Shown here: positions 1-5,092 of the stretch, piece by piece
Numbering within the stretch: the first letter of the stretch is position 1
How the letters are laid out: the number at the start of each line of letters is the position of its first letter
Assembly: GCA_001830645.1 (NCBI GenBank)
Contig: MIBM01000060.1
Location: 6,013 to 11,104, forward strand
DNA: 5,092 nucleotides
Direction of reading: 5' to 3'
Origin: Spirochaetes bacterium RIFOXYC1_FULL_54_7
GTDB lineage: Bacteria > Spirochaetota > Spirochaetia > Treponematales > UBA12059
The notes under the pieces: generated by a model
Told to the model about the DNA's origin: nothing
Databases searched by the model: none
What the model saw: only the letters and a program-made list of their open reading frames with translations
Made by a program: the position numbers and the translations under genes

Positions 1-235
1 AGTAGGCAAGATGAAGGGTTACAATCGCATCGACCTTTGCCTTCTCGAAAGCCGCAACCGCAGAGGCAAACTCAGGAGCAATCCTGCAGGGTGCCTGTAC
101 CTCTACCTGCAGTCCCTTGGTTCTGAGCGCCTGGGCAACCAGGGCATGGAATCCGTTGATCTCGTCCCTTACCTCGGGAGACCGGAGATCATACAATTCA
201 AGATACAAACCCAGCAAGCCAACGCGTGTCTGCAT
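1..235 (-). CDS. L-fucose/L-arabinose isomerase-family protein, N-terminal fragment
   Basis: This is the first 78 codons of a gene that runs off the left edge; translated by hand, it is open throughout. It begins MQTRVGLLGLYLELYD and ends with KVDAIVTLHLAY at the window boundary. The GLLGLYLELYD start, the APCRI segment near residue 49 and the VDAIVTLHLAY segment near residues 68-78 resemble the N-terminal Rossmann-like domain of the FucI/AraA-like sugar isomerase family (recognised from memory, not searched). Members are cytoplasmic, usually metal-dependent, and interconvert aldoses and ketoses; the catalytic residues lie beyond this fragment. The ATG at 233-235 has an AGGTGG ribosome-binding site at 242-247, six bases upstream. 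It lies downstream of the ABC genes on the same strand but has its own promoter. It may catalyse the first catabolic step for the imported sugar. Family assignment is fairly sure; exact substrate is unknown. Confidence 0.8.
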   Translation of the reverse strand, partial: MQTRVGLLGLYLELYDLRSPEVRDEINGFHALVAQALRTKGLQVEVQAPCRIAPEFASAVAAFEKAKVDAIVTLHLAY

Positions 236-274
236 GACAATCCACCTTTTGATCGAGTTAATAGAATTATGCTT

Positions 275-303
275 ATCCTATTCATTTTATTGCTATGTGT
301 CAA
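275..303 (-). promoter_or_regulatory. Sigma70-type promoter for the isomerase gene
   Basis: On the minus strand, TTGACA (298-303) is a perfect -35 box. It is followed by a 17-base spacer and TAGGAT (275-280), which matches the -10 consensus at 4 of 6 positions. The predicted transcript start is near 268, giving a leader of about 33 bases before the ATG at 235, with the ribosome-binding site inside it. The isomerase can therefore be transcribed independently of the ABC operon upstream. Confidence 0.7.
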
Positions 304-314
304 GATGTATTGAC
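299..314. promoter_or_regulatory. Inverted repeat overlapping the isomerase -35 box (candidate operator)
   Basis: GTCAAGATGTATTGAC has perfect 5-bp arms separated by 6 bp. One arm is part of the -35 box, so a protein bound here would block RNA polymerase. A similar GTCAA/TTGAC pair sits at the same place in the binding-protein promoter. Calling it an operator, perhaps for the DeoR-family regulator at 3830-4609, is inference. Confidence 0.4.
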
Positions 315-367
315 CATTTCAATCATTATTTGCCTGGTATCCTTGGGATGCGAACAGTCCAGCCTGG

Positions 368-1216
368 TCAGCCCTTGACGCCGCCTTCAAGCATGCCTTG
401 CATGATGTAGCGCTGGAACACGAAAAACAGGATCAGGGGAATAGCGATGTAATACATGACACCTGCCATCAACTCCCCTAGAAGTATGTTCTGCTGAATG
501 TCCTGGAAGGCCACATTGATCTGTACTGCCAGAGTCGTTTTGAGGGAACTCAGGAACAACGCAGGCATCAGGTAATTCTGCCAGGACCACTGGAAGGCAA
601 AAATCGCGCTGATGATGGTTCCCGATTTGACAAGGGGCAACATGATGCTGAAGAAAATCCGCAAGGGTTTTGCGCCATCCATCCTGGCGGATTCCTCAAG
701 GGAGGCCGGTATGGTCGCGAAGAACTGGCGGAAGAGGTAGATGAGGAAGGGAGCGCCGCCAAGGCCATACAGAAGCCACAAAACATGACGGTTGGTTAAA
801 CCCAGATCCTTGACCAGTAGATAAAATGGGATCAGTGTGATTATGTACGGGATCATCATGGAAGACAGGACCAGGGTAAAGAAGAATCCATTTTCACGCA
901 CATTGAAGCGGGCAAGGGCGTAACCCGCCATTGCGCTGGAGAATGTGCAGGCCAGGGTATACATGATGGAGGTCGCAAGGGTGTTGTACAGATAGGCTCC
1001 AAGATTCAGTCGCGTCAGAGCCCTGCCGTAATTATCAAGATTGATGCTGGCCGGGAACAGCGACGGTGACGACCGGAATATTTCGGCCTCGGTCTTGAAC
1101 GACACACTGAGCATGCTGATGATCGGCAGGAAAAATACAAACAGGATACCGATAAGCAGTGCATATGAAAAAGCGCTCTGTATGATGGTCTTCGGTGTTG
1201 TTTTCATATCAGCCAT
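368..1216 (-). CDS. Carbohydrate ABC transporter permease, MalG-like (CUT1 family)
   Basis: This is an inner-membrane subunit of a binding-protein-dependent sugar importer. From MADMKTTPK the protein has 282 residues, typical for MalG-type permeases. Hydrophobic segments lie near residues 14-36, 76-101, 110-135, 142-165, 198-218 and 248-268, giving the usual six. The cytoplasmic EAA loop that docks on the ATPase is visible at about 173-197 (EESARMDGAKPLRIFFSIML). The C-terminus FQRYIMQGMLEGGVKG is characteristic of the family. The start codon is ambiguous: ATG at 1216 overlaps the stop of the upstream permease by 8 bases, while ATG at 1207 starts one base after that stop. Neither has a strong ribosome-binding site, so translation is probably coupled to the upstream gene. 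The open frame reaches to 1255, but that extension lies inside the upstream gene. It pairs with the MalF-like permease at 1209-2147. Substrate is unknown. Confidence 0.93.
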   Translation of the reverse strand: MADMKTTPKTIIQSAFSYALLIGILFVFFLPIISMLSVSFKTEAEIFRSSPSLFPASINLDNYGRALTRLNLGAYLYNTLATSIMYTLACTFSSAMAGYALARFNVRENGFFFTLVLSSMMIPYIITLIPFYLLVKDLGLTNRHVLWLLYGLGGAPFLIYLFRQFFATIPASLEESARMDGAKPLRIFFSIMLPLVKSGTIISAIFAFQWSWQNYLMPALFLSSLKTTLAVQINVAFQDIQQNILLGELMAGVMYYIAIPLILFFVFQRYIMQGMLEGGVKG

Positions 1217-2147
1217 CCATCTCTGAGTAGGTTGATTTCTTGGCAATACGGGCATAGATGAGGCTGAGCACGAGGATGATGATGAAGGTTACCCAGAGCA
1301 CGGCAAAACCATATGCCAGTCTTCCTTTGTTGAAGATCAGGTCATAGCCCTTTGGAAGAATGAAGAACGTTGCCCGCGGTGGATTCTCCATGGTTACCTG
1401 GCCACCACGAATGGCGGTCGGGTTCAAGAGGTAGGGCAGGATGAACTCCTGCATGCCGTAGATGAAGCTGACCACACACTGGAAGGCAATGAACGGACTG
1501 ATCATCGGGAGAGTAATTATTCCGAGCTTTCGTACAGGGCCAGCCCCATCCACATCAGCCGCATCGTACAGTTCGGATGGAATGGTGGCCAGACCGCCAA
1601 GAAATATCAGCATGCTCCAGCCCACCCGCCAGAAGCCAGCCGCCAGTACCGTGAACAGGGTATGGTCGCCCAGCCAACTGATGTTCTGGCTTATGATTCC
1701 AAGATTGGACAAGAGGATATTCAGGGTACCCACATTCTTGTCAAAGAAGATGCGGAGTATCCAGCCTGTAGCCACCACAGGAATGACATACGGGAGGTAA
1801 TAGAATAACCTGAAGAAACCCTTGCCTCTGATCCTGGTGTTGACCACAAGGGCCAAGGCAAATCCAAGGGCCACCTGGATGACAGTATTGAGGAGGGAAA
1901 AGATGAAGGTCGCATAGATCGACTGGAAGACTCCCTCGTCAGCGAATACTTTCAGGTAATTCTCGAAACCAACAAACTTGACCTTCAGAGAAAAGGCCAT
2001 GCGGTTGGTCAAACTGGCATTGAAACCCCACAGTATCGGGATCAGCTGAAAGACAGCGAAGCCCAGAATCCAGAGGGACATGAACAGGTAAAACGACTTT
2101 CGTTTCTCCCGTTCAAAGAACGTCGATGTGCGAAGCTTTGATTTCAT
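1209..2147 (-). CDS. Carbohydrate ABC transporter permease, MalF-like (CUT1 family)
   Basis: This is the partner inner-membrane permease, 312 residues, the usual length for CUT1 permeases that lack the large periplasmic loop of E. coli MalF. It starts MKSKLRTSTFFEREK, a positively charged cytoplasmic N-terminus. Membrane segments are near residues 18-40, 80-103, 115-135, 163-185, 212-233 and 277-300. The EAA coupling loop is at about 192-216 (DAADVDGAGPVRKLGIITLP), with the conserved G of the DGA core in place. The start at 2147 is chosen because GGGAGGT lies at 2152-2158, five bases from the ATG. The frame stays open upstream to 2255 but has no ribosome-binding site there. It is followed with overlap or a one-base gap by the MalG-like permease and preceded by the binding-protein gene after a 141-bp gap containing a hairpin. 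No ABC ATPase gene is present in the window. Confidence 0.94.
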   Translation of the reverse strand: MKSKLRTSTFFEREKRKSFYLFMSLWILGFAVFQLIPILWGFNASLTNRMAFSLKVKFVGFENYLKVFADEGVFQSIYATFIFSLLNTVIQVALGFALALVVNTRIRGKGFFRLFYYLPYVIPVVATGWILRIFFDKNVGTLNILLSNLGIISQNISWLGDHTLFTVLAAGFWRVGWSMLIFLGGLATIPSELYDAADVDGAGPVRKLGIITLPMISPFIAFQCVVSFIYGMQEFILPYLLNPTAIRGGQVTMENPPRATFFILPKGYDLIFNKGRLAYGFAVLWVTFIIILVLSLIYARIAKKSTYSEMDG

Positions 2148-2237
2148 GCAGACCTCCCACAGTTTGTTTTGATTATCCCCATGGACTCGGACATGGCAAG
2201 GTGCATGCATCCCGACAAGGGAAAAGACAGGATTCAA

Positions 2238-2273
2238 CCTGGCACAGGCCACCATGGGAGCGCCTGTGCCAGG
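2238..2273 (-). repeat. Perfect 12-bp-arm stem-loop between the binding-protein and permease genes
   Basis: CCTGGCACAGGC at 2238-2249 is the exact reverse complement of GCCTGTGCCAGG at 2262-2273, with a 12-base loop between them. The stem is GC-rich (9 of 12 pairs). It begins 15 bases after the binding-protein stop codon and ends about 90 bases before the permease start. No U-run follows it in the transcript, so it is not a standard intrinsic terminator. Hairpins at this position in sugar ABC operons often protect the upstream mRNA or lower expression of the permeases, giving excess binding protein. That role is inferred here. Confidence 0.8.
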
Positions 2274-2288
2274 GCTATCAGCAGCTTG

Positions 2289-3572
2289 TCACTCCCCTAC
2301 CTCTTGCTTGCCCAGGGCCAGTGCTTCATTCATGCTCTTGTAGAACATGTCGATGGCACCATCTTCGGTCAGCTTGCCGGAGAGATATTCGCGTTCGGCT
2401 TCTTTCCAGTTATTCAGGTATACTTCATTCCGGGTATACCAGGATGTCTGGGGAGGCCTCATATACTTGACTTCCTCAAGTGCGATGTCCTTCCTGGCCT
2501 TGTCAAAGGCATTGCCGTAAGGCAGCTTGGACTGCAGGGATTTAAGAGGAGGGATGCCCCAACCGGTTTCGGCTCGCTCTATACCAGGCTTGTCAGCCAT
2601 GTACCACTCGAATACCTTGAAGGCCTGATCGGGATACTTCGTCTTTGCACTGATCACAAAGCCGGTAGCTCCAAGGCTGTTGGTTACCCTGGTTCCACCC
2701 TTCACCATCACCGGAGCCGGAGCCCAGCCGTATTTCTGGTCAAAGCCAGGTATGGCGGCACACGAAGCACCATACCAGTAGCCAAGCTGGACCATTGCAA
2801 TATTATCCGACTGGAACGCACTGCCAGCCCAGCCGCTGAGGGTATTTGTCAGGTTGCTGGAGATATTGTCTTTCCTGAGTCTGAGGAAGTACTTCCAGAT
2901 ATTGCGGACCACTGGATCCCCGTTCATCTTGGACTGGTTCTCGACATGCAGGGTCTTGCCGAGCATGTAGGCCATGTCGCTGGCGATGAAGGTGCTCCAG
3001 TTGCCATGGATTTCCGTACCGAAGATGCCCTTGGCGGGTTGGGACAATTTCTTGGCAAGAGCATAGAACTCATCGTAGGTCATCGGTACTGTCTGACTGG
3101 GGAAAGGAATGCCGGCCTTGGTGAACATTTCCTTGTTGTAGGTGATGGCTGTTACGTTGTTGTAGTCCTTGGGCAGTCCATACCACTTGTTTTCAAAGAA
3201 GTAGGATCCGGAGCCTTCCTTGTCGATATCCGGGCCGATCTTGCTGCTGCCGCTGAAGTACTTGGTAAGATCGAGCAGTAGATTGCGTCTTGCAAAGTAT
3301 GGAATGTCAGCGCCTGCTCCTACATTGATGATATCGGCCGGTGTACCCGCAAGGTGGTCAGCGATCCACTTGGCCTGATTGACCTCTTCCCGGATCAACT
3401 GGATGTTGGGATTGGCGGTGTTCCAGGCGGCTATCCATTCATCGGTAAAATCGCTGGCCGGCGACATTATTCGAAGGGTAACCGGACCAGTAGGTGCCTC
3501 TGTGCCACCGGCAGCCCAGCCCTGAAAGCCAAAAGCCAATAGTACGAGCAATAGAATCAGGATCTTTTTCAT
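2289..3572 (-). CDS. Sugar ABC transporter periplasmic substrate-binding protein (family 1)
   Basis: This secreted receptor captures the sugar and delivers it to the two permeases. It has 427 residues, normal for CUT1 binding proteins. Residues 1-20 form a Sec signal peptide: MKK, a leucine-rich core, then QGWA with likely cleavage just before or within AAGGTEAP. There is no lipobox cysteine, so the mature protein should be soluble in the periplasm, which fits a diderm host. Family hallmarks include the early strand VTLRIMSPAS (31-40), PADIINVGAG (78-87), the KWYGLPKDYNNVTAITYNKE hinge segment (129-148) and a late aromatic-rich FKVFEWYMADKPG (318-330). Many tryptophans and tyrosines (for example YWYG at 265-268) suit sugar stacking. 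The ATG is preceded by GGAGG at 3580-3584, seven bases away. It is the first gene of the ABC unit and has a strong promoter. Ligand cannot be assigned. Confidence 0.95.
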   Translation of the reverse strand: MKKILILLLVLLAFGFQGWAAGGTEAPTGPVTLRIMSPASDFTDEWIAAWNTANPNIQLIREEVNQAKWIADHLAGTPADIINVGAGADIPYFARRNLLLDLTKYFSGSSKIGPDIDKEGSGSYFFENKWYGLPKDYNNVTAITYNKEMFTKAGIPFPSQTVPMTYDEFYALAKKLSQPAKGIFGTEIHGNWSTFIASDMAYMLGKTLHVENQSKMNGDPVVRNIWKYFLRLRKDNISSNLTNTLSGWAGSAFQSDNIAMVQLGYWYGASCAAIPGFDQKYGWAPAPVMVKGGTRVTNSLGATGFVISAKTKYPDQAFKVFEWYMADKPGIERAETGWGIPPLKSLQSKLPYGNAFDKARKDIALEEVKYMRPPQTSWYTRNEVYLNNWKEAEREYLSGKLTEDGAIDMFYKSMNEALALGKQEVGE

Positions 3573-3604
3573 ACAGAAGCCTCCACCACAAACAAGATAG
3601 AGCC

Positions 3605-3634
3605 ATCTTATTACTCAAAGATTCAATTTGTCAA
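3605..3634 (-). promoter_or_regulatory. Sigma70-type promoter for the ABC transporter operon
   Basis: On the minus strand, TTGACA (3629-3634) is a perfect -35 box. After an 18-base spacer comes TAAGAT (3605-3610), a 4-of-6 match to the -10 consensus. The predicted start of transcription is near 3598, leaving a leader of about 25 bases that holds the GGAGG ribosome-binding site. An A8 tract on the minus strand (3637-3644), directly upstream of the -35 box, resembles an UP element and could raise promoter strength. Confidence 0.7.
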
Positions 3635-3654
3635 TATTTTTTTTGACTTGGTCA
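3630..3654. promoter_or_regulatory. Overlapping TGAC/GTCA repeats at the ABC operon promoter (candidate operator)
   Basis: Two inverted repeats overlap here. GTCAA (3630-3634) and TTGAC (3643-3647) are separated by 8 bp, and TGAC (3644-3647) and GTCA (3651-3654) by 3 bp. They cover the -35 box and the A-tract above it. A similar GTCAA/TTGAC pair sits on the isomerase -35 box. These are plausible operator half-sites for the local regulator, but the consensus for this regulator is unknown and the arms are short. Confidence 0.35.
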
Positions 3655-3829
3655 TTTTTATGATTTATCTAAGCGTATTGATAATAAAACTTCTGTCTTT
3701 TTGCTTGTTCTATTCGAAAATTCGGATGACAGGATCGTATATCCACAATAGCCTGAGTTGTGCTGGCGGGGATGACGAACAATTTTTATGGAGATACCGG
3801 TAATTGACGGGAACTACAAAGGGAAACTC
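3648..3829. other. Upstream intergenic region between the regulator gene and the ABC operon promoter
   Basis: This covers the 3' flank of the regulator gene and DNA upstream of the ABC promoter. I find no coding potential, RNA gene or convincing intrinsic terminator for the regulator. The only hairpins are very short, such as the 8-bp palindrome TACCGGTA near 3796-3803. Three more TGAC motifs occur (near 3726, 3774 and 3805). Because the regulator and the ABC genes face the same way, read-through from the regulator into the operon is possible. Confidence 0.5.
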
Positions 3830-4609
3830 TTATTCGGCAAGGATCAAACGTCCAATACGTGGTATCAGCTTGTCGGCCAGTTCCCTTGAAAGTCCGGCAT
3901 CCACTATACAGGCATCTGCACATTCCAGTGGTCCATAGCTGACGAATGAAGCCTGACCGATTTTTGAAGAATCTGCCAGGATCAAAACCTGAGTGGCATT
4001 GGTGATTATGATTTCGTTCATTCTGGCCGTCCGCTCGTCAGTGGTCATGAATCCACTCCGGAAATGCAGGGCATCACAACCCAGAAAAGCCTTTTTTACA
4101 TGCAGGCGTTTGAGCATCTCCTCCGCTATGAAACCACAAGTATCCCGGCGTTCCGGTCTGATCTCCCCGCCGATCAACACTACTTTGCAGAAAGGAGTAA
4201 GAATATCGGTAAGAGTAAGGGAGTTGGACACGACCCGTATATCTTCAAGCTGCTCCTGTTCGATACGACGCGCAAGAGCCTGGGCAAGTGCCTGGACAGT
4301 CGTTCCGGAATCAAGGAACAGATGGTCACCGGAGACGATTTCCTGTGCAGCCCGGTTTGCAATGGCTATTTTTTCCTTGGGATGCAGGGATACCGAGGTT
4401 GCAAAGGAATAGCTTGCTCCTGAGGAACGCCTGAGCTGGATACCGCCCAGAGTCCTTATCACGAGCCCTTCTTTTTCCAGTTGGCCAAACAAACGCCGGG
4501 CTGTGGCCTCGGAAACGTCGATCAGTCTGGTGACTTCGAGTACGTTCAACTTTGTCCTGGCCTCAAGGGCGTCCAGTACGACCAGCCTGGTTTCTTTGGT
4601 TAGTTTCAT
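3830..4609 (-). CDS. DeoR-family transcriptional regulator
   Basis: This is a cytoplasmic DNA-binding repressor-type protein of 259 residues from MKLTKETR, the normal size for the family. The N-terminal winged helix-turn-helix is at about 5-60, with the recognition helix region DVSEATARRLFGQLEKEGL at 31-49 and the wing IRTLGGIQL at 51-59 (the usual family motif is R-x-HGGA, so this wing is diverged). The DeoRC effector domain covers about 78-235: FLDSGTT (98-104), VVSNSL (126-131), LIGGEIRPERRDTCG (145-159), FLGCDAL (175-181) and ILADSSKIG (210-218). This isomerase-like domain normally senses phosphorylated sugars. The frame stays open to 4744, but family alignment favours 4609; no good ribosome-binding site precedes it. 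It lies upstream of the ABC operon on the same strand and divergent from the MFS gene, so it probably controls one or both. Confidence 0.92.
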   Translation of the reverse strand: MKLTKETRLVVLDALEARTKLNVLEVTRLIDVSEATARRLFGQLEKEGLVIRTLGGIQLRRSSGASYSFATSVSLHPKEKIAIANRAAQEIVSGDHLFLDSGTTVQALAQALARRIEQEQLEDIRVVSNSLTLTDILTPFCKVVLIGGEIRPERRDTCGFIAEEMLKRLHVKKAFLGCDALHFRSGFMTTDERTARMNEIIITNATQVLILADSSKIGQASFVSYGPLECADACIVDAGLSRELADKLIPRIGRLILAE

Positions 4610-4622
4610 AATTGTTGCCTGC

Positions 4623-4651
4623 ATTGTAGCTTCTAATACCCGAATCGTCAA
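4623..4651 (-). promoter_or_regulatory. Sigma70-type promoter for the DeoR-family regulator
   Basis: On the minus strand, TTGACG (4646-4651, 5 of 6 matches) is followed by a 17-base spacer and TACAAT (4623-4628, 5 of 6 matches). Transcription would start near 4615-4616, only 6 or 7 bases before the ATG at 4609. The mRNA would be nearly leaderless, and the weak CAGG at 4618-4621 would not be transcribed. If a longer upstream start codon (4624 or 4657) were used instead, this promoter would be internal and a different one would be needed. Confidence 0.6.
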
Positions 4652-4692
4652 CTGCATGATCGTCTCAATCAATATATATACATATTTTCGTC

Positions 4693-4722
4693 TTGACTGA
4701 ATGAAACTATTAATAATATTAT
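4693..4722 (+). promoter_or_regulatory. Sigma70-type promoter for the MFS transporter gene
   Basis: TTGACT (4693-4698, 5 of 6) and TATTAT (4717-4722, 5 of 6) are separated by 18 bases. Transcription would start near 4729, giving a leader of about 77 bases before the GTG at 4806. The -10 box lies within the perfect 10-bp palindrome ATAATATTAT (4713-4722). The region is very AT-rich, so chance matches are more likely than at the other promoters. Confidence 0.5.
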
Positions 4723-4735
4723 GATATTTGACTGA
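4693..4735 (+). repeat. Direct repeat TTGACTGA, two copies 35 bp apart
   Basis: The 8-bp word TTGACTGA occurs at 4693-4700 and again at 4728-4735, flanking the putative MFS -10 box. The first copy contains the putative -35 box. The pair could be a binding site for the adjacent DeoR-family regulator at the divergent promoter, though the words are short and the link is inference. Confidence 0.35.
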
Positions 4736-4795
4736 TACACACATTTATCCGATTTTTTCGGTCATTTATTGTGTTTCAGCTATCCGGGGAAACAA

Positions 4796-4801
4796 GGAGG
4801 G
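4796..4801 (+). promoter_or_regulatory. Ribosome-binding site that fixes the GTG start of the MFS gene
   Basis: AAGGAGGG is a near-perfect anti-16S match, and its GGAGGG core ends four bases before GTG at 4806. No ATG lies in frame upstream, so this site decides the start. Confidence 0.8.
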
Positions 4802-4805
4802 AACG

Positions 4806-5092
4806 GTGGTACCACTGGCTCGGTCGACCCGAAAAAACCACAGAAACTCCCGGCATGCCCCGGTGATCATGGCTGCCAGCCTGCTCTGGTTTTCCATAAC
4901 CACCTATATCTCACTACTCACCCCCTACGTCGAGGGTCTTGGGGCCTCCCATGCCATGGCAGGCATCATTGTTGGCAGCTTCGGTTTCATCCAGATTTTC
5001 CTGCGCATTCCACTAGGCCTGTTGTCGGACAGTCTTGGGAGGCGCAAGATCTTCATCAAACTGAGTTTTGTCTTCTCGCTGTTGTCTGCGGC
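4806..5092 (+). CDS. Major facilitator superfamily transporter, N-terminal fragment
   Basis: This is the first 95 codons of an inner-membrane secondary transporter that runs off the right edge. Translated by hand, it has a basic cytoplasmic N-terminus (residues 1-19, with RSTRKNHRNSRH), a first membrane helix at about 20-40 (MAASLLWFSITTYISLLTPY), a short loop YVEGLGAS, a second helix at about 51-71, and the MFS signature motif A as GLLSDSLGRRK at 71-81, between helices 2 and 3. A third helix begins near 84. The start is GTG: GGAGGG at 4796-4801 lies 4 bases before it, whereas the first in-frame ATG (4869) has no ribosome-binding site and would cut into helix 1. The gene is divergent from the regulator. 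The substrate cannot be told from this fragment; sugar uptake or drug/metabolite efflux are both possible. Confidence 0.88.
   Translation, partial: MVPLARSTRKNHRNSRHAPVIMAASLLWFSITTYISLLTPYVEGLGASHAMAGIIVGSFGFIQIFLRIPLGLLSDSLGRRKIFIKLSFVFSLLSA

Noticed and set aside
332..352. Possible terminator after the MalG-like permease (ATCC-TTG-GGAT)
   Set aside because: The stem is only 4 bp with a 3-base loop and no U-run follows in the transcript, so it is too weak to call.
11..410. Plus-strand open frames of about 100 codons over the left edge
   Set aside because: They run antisense to the isomerase fragment and through its promoter, and show no recognisable protein features.
2148..2255. In-frame 36-codon upstream extension of the MalF-like permease
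   Set aside because: The ATG at 2255 lies in the hairpin loop and has no ribosome-binding site. The extension is not membrane-like or family-like, whereas the ATG at 2147 has GGGAGGT at ideal spacing.
2169..3281. Long 370-codon open frame on the plus strand opposite the binding-protein gene
   Set aside because: It is antisense to a clearly recognisable binding protein, shows no family features and has no promoter or ribosome-binding site suited to it.
4610..4744. 45-codon upstream extension of the DeoR-family regulator
   Set aside because: DeoR proteins start just before the helix-turn-helix, as MKLTKETR does. The extension is AT-rich, not family-like and overlaps promoter elements.
4749..4761. 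CCGATTTTTTCGG hairpin in the MFS leader
   Set aside because: It is a 4-bp stem with a U-rich loop; such short structures are common by chance in AT-rich DNA.

Overview
The window looks like a carbohydrate-uptake locus from a diderm bacterium, most probably a spirochaete (Sphaerochaeta/Treponema-like). This taxonomic call is an inference. It rests mainly on the solute-binding protein, whose signal peptide is followed directly by an AAGGTEAP-type mature N-terminus with no lipobox cysteine. That arrangement is common in spirochaete sugar-binding proteins. The coding regions look moderately GC-rich, and the intergenic gaps are clearly AT-rich.

Layout, read from right to left because almost everything is on the minus strand: (i) the first 95 codons of an MFS transporter on the plus strand (4806 to the window end); (ii) a divergent promoter region (4610-4805); (iii) a DeoR-family repressor-type regulator (3830-4609, minus); (iv) a 257-bp promoter region; (v) a CUT1-type sugar ABC importer made of a periplasmic binding protein (2289-3572), a MalF-like permease (1209-2147) and a MalG-like permease (368-1216); (vi) a 132-bp gap with its own promoter; (vii) the first 78 codons of an L-fucose/L-arabinose isomerase-family sugar isomerase (1-235), which runs off the left edge.

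Inferred working model: the binding protein captures an unidentified sugar in the periplasm. The two permeases form the membrane channel, and an ATPase encoded elsewhere powers it, since no ABC ATPase gene lies here. The isomerase would start catabolism, and the DeoR-type regulator would sense a phosphorylated sugar intermediate and control the unit. The divergent MFS gene may be a second transporter under the same regulator. The substrate cannot be read from sequence alone. The isomerase family suggests an aldose such as a pentose or 6-deoxyhexose, or an oligosaccharide that releases one.

Non-coding signals: four sigma70-like promoters, one each for the isomerase, binding protein, regulator and MFS gene; a perfect 12-bp-arm hairpin between the binding-protein and permease genes; and GTCAA/TTGAC inverted repeats overlapping the -35 boxes of both the ABC operon and the isomerase. 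The regulator promoter sits so close to its start codon that the transcript would be almost leaderless. Apart from these, the locus is an ordinary sugar-utilisation cluster, and I see no clear sign of a wholly new system.
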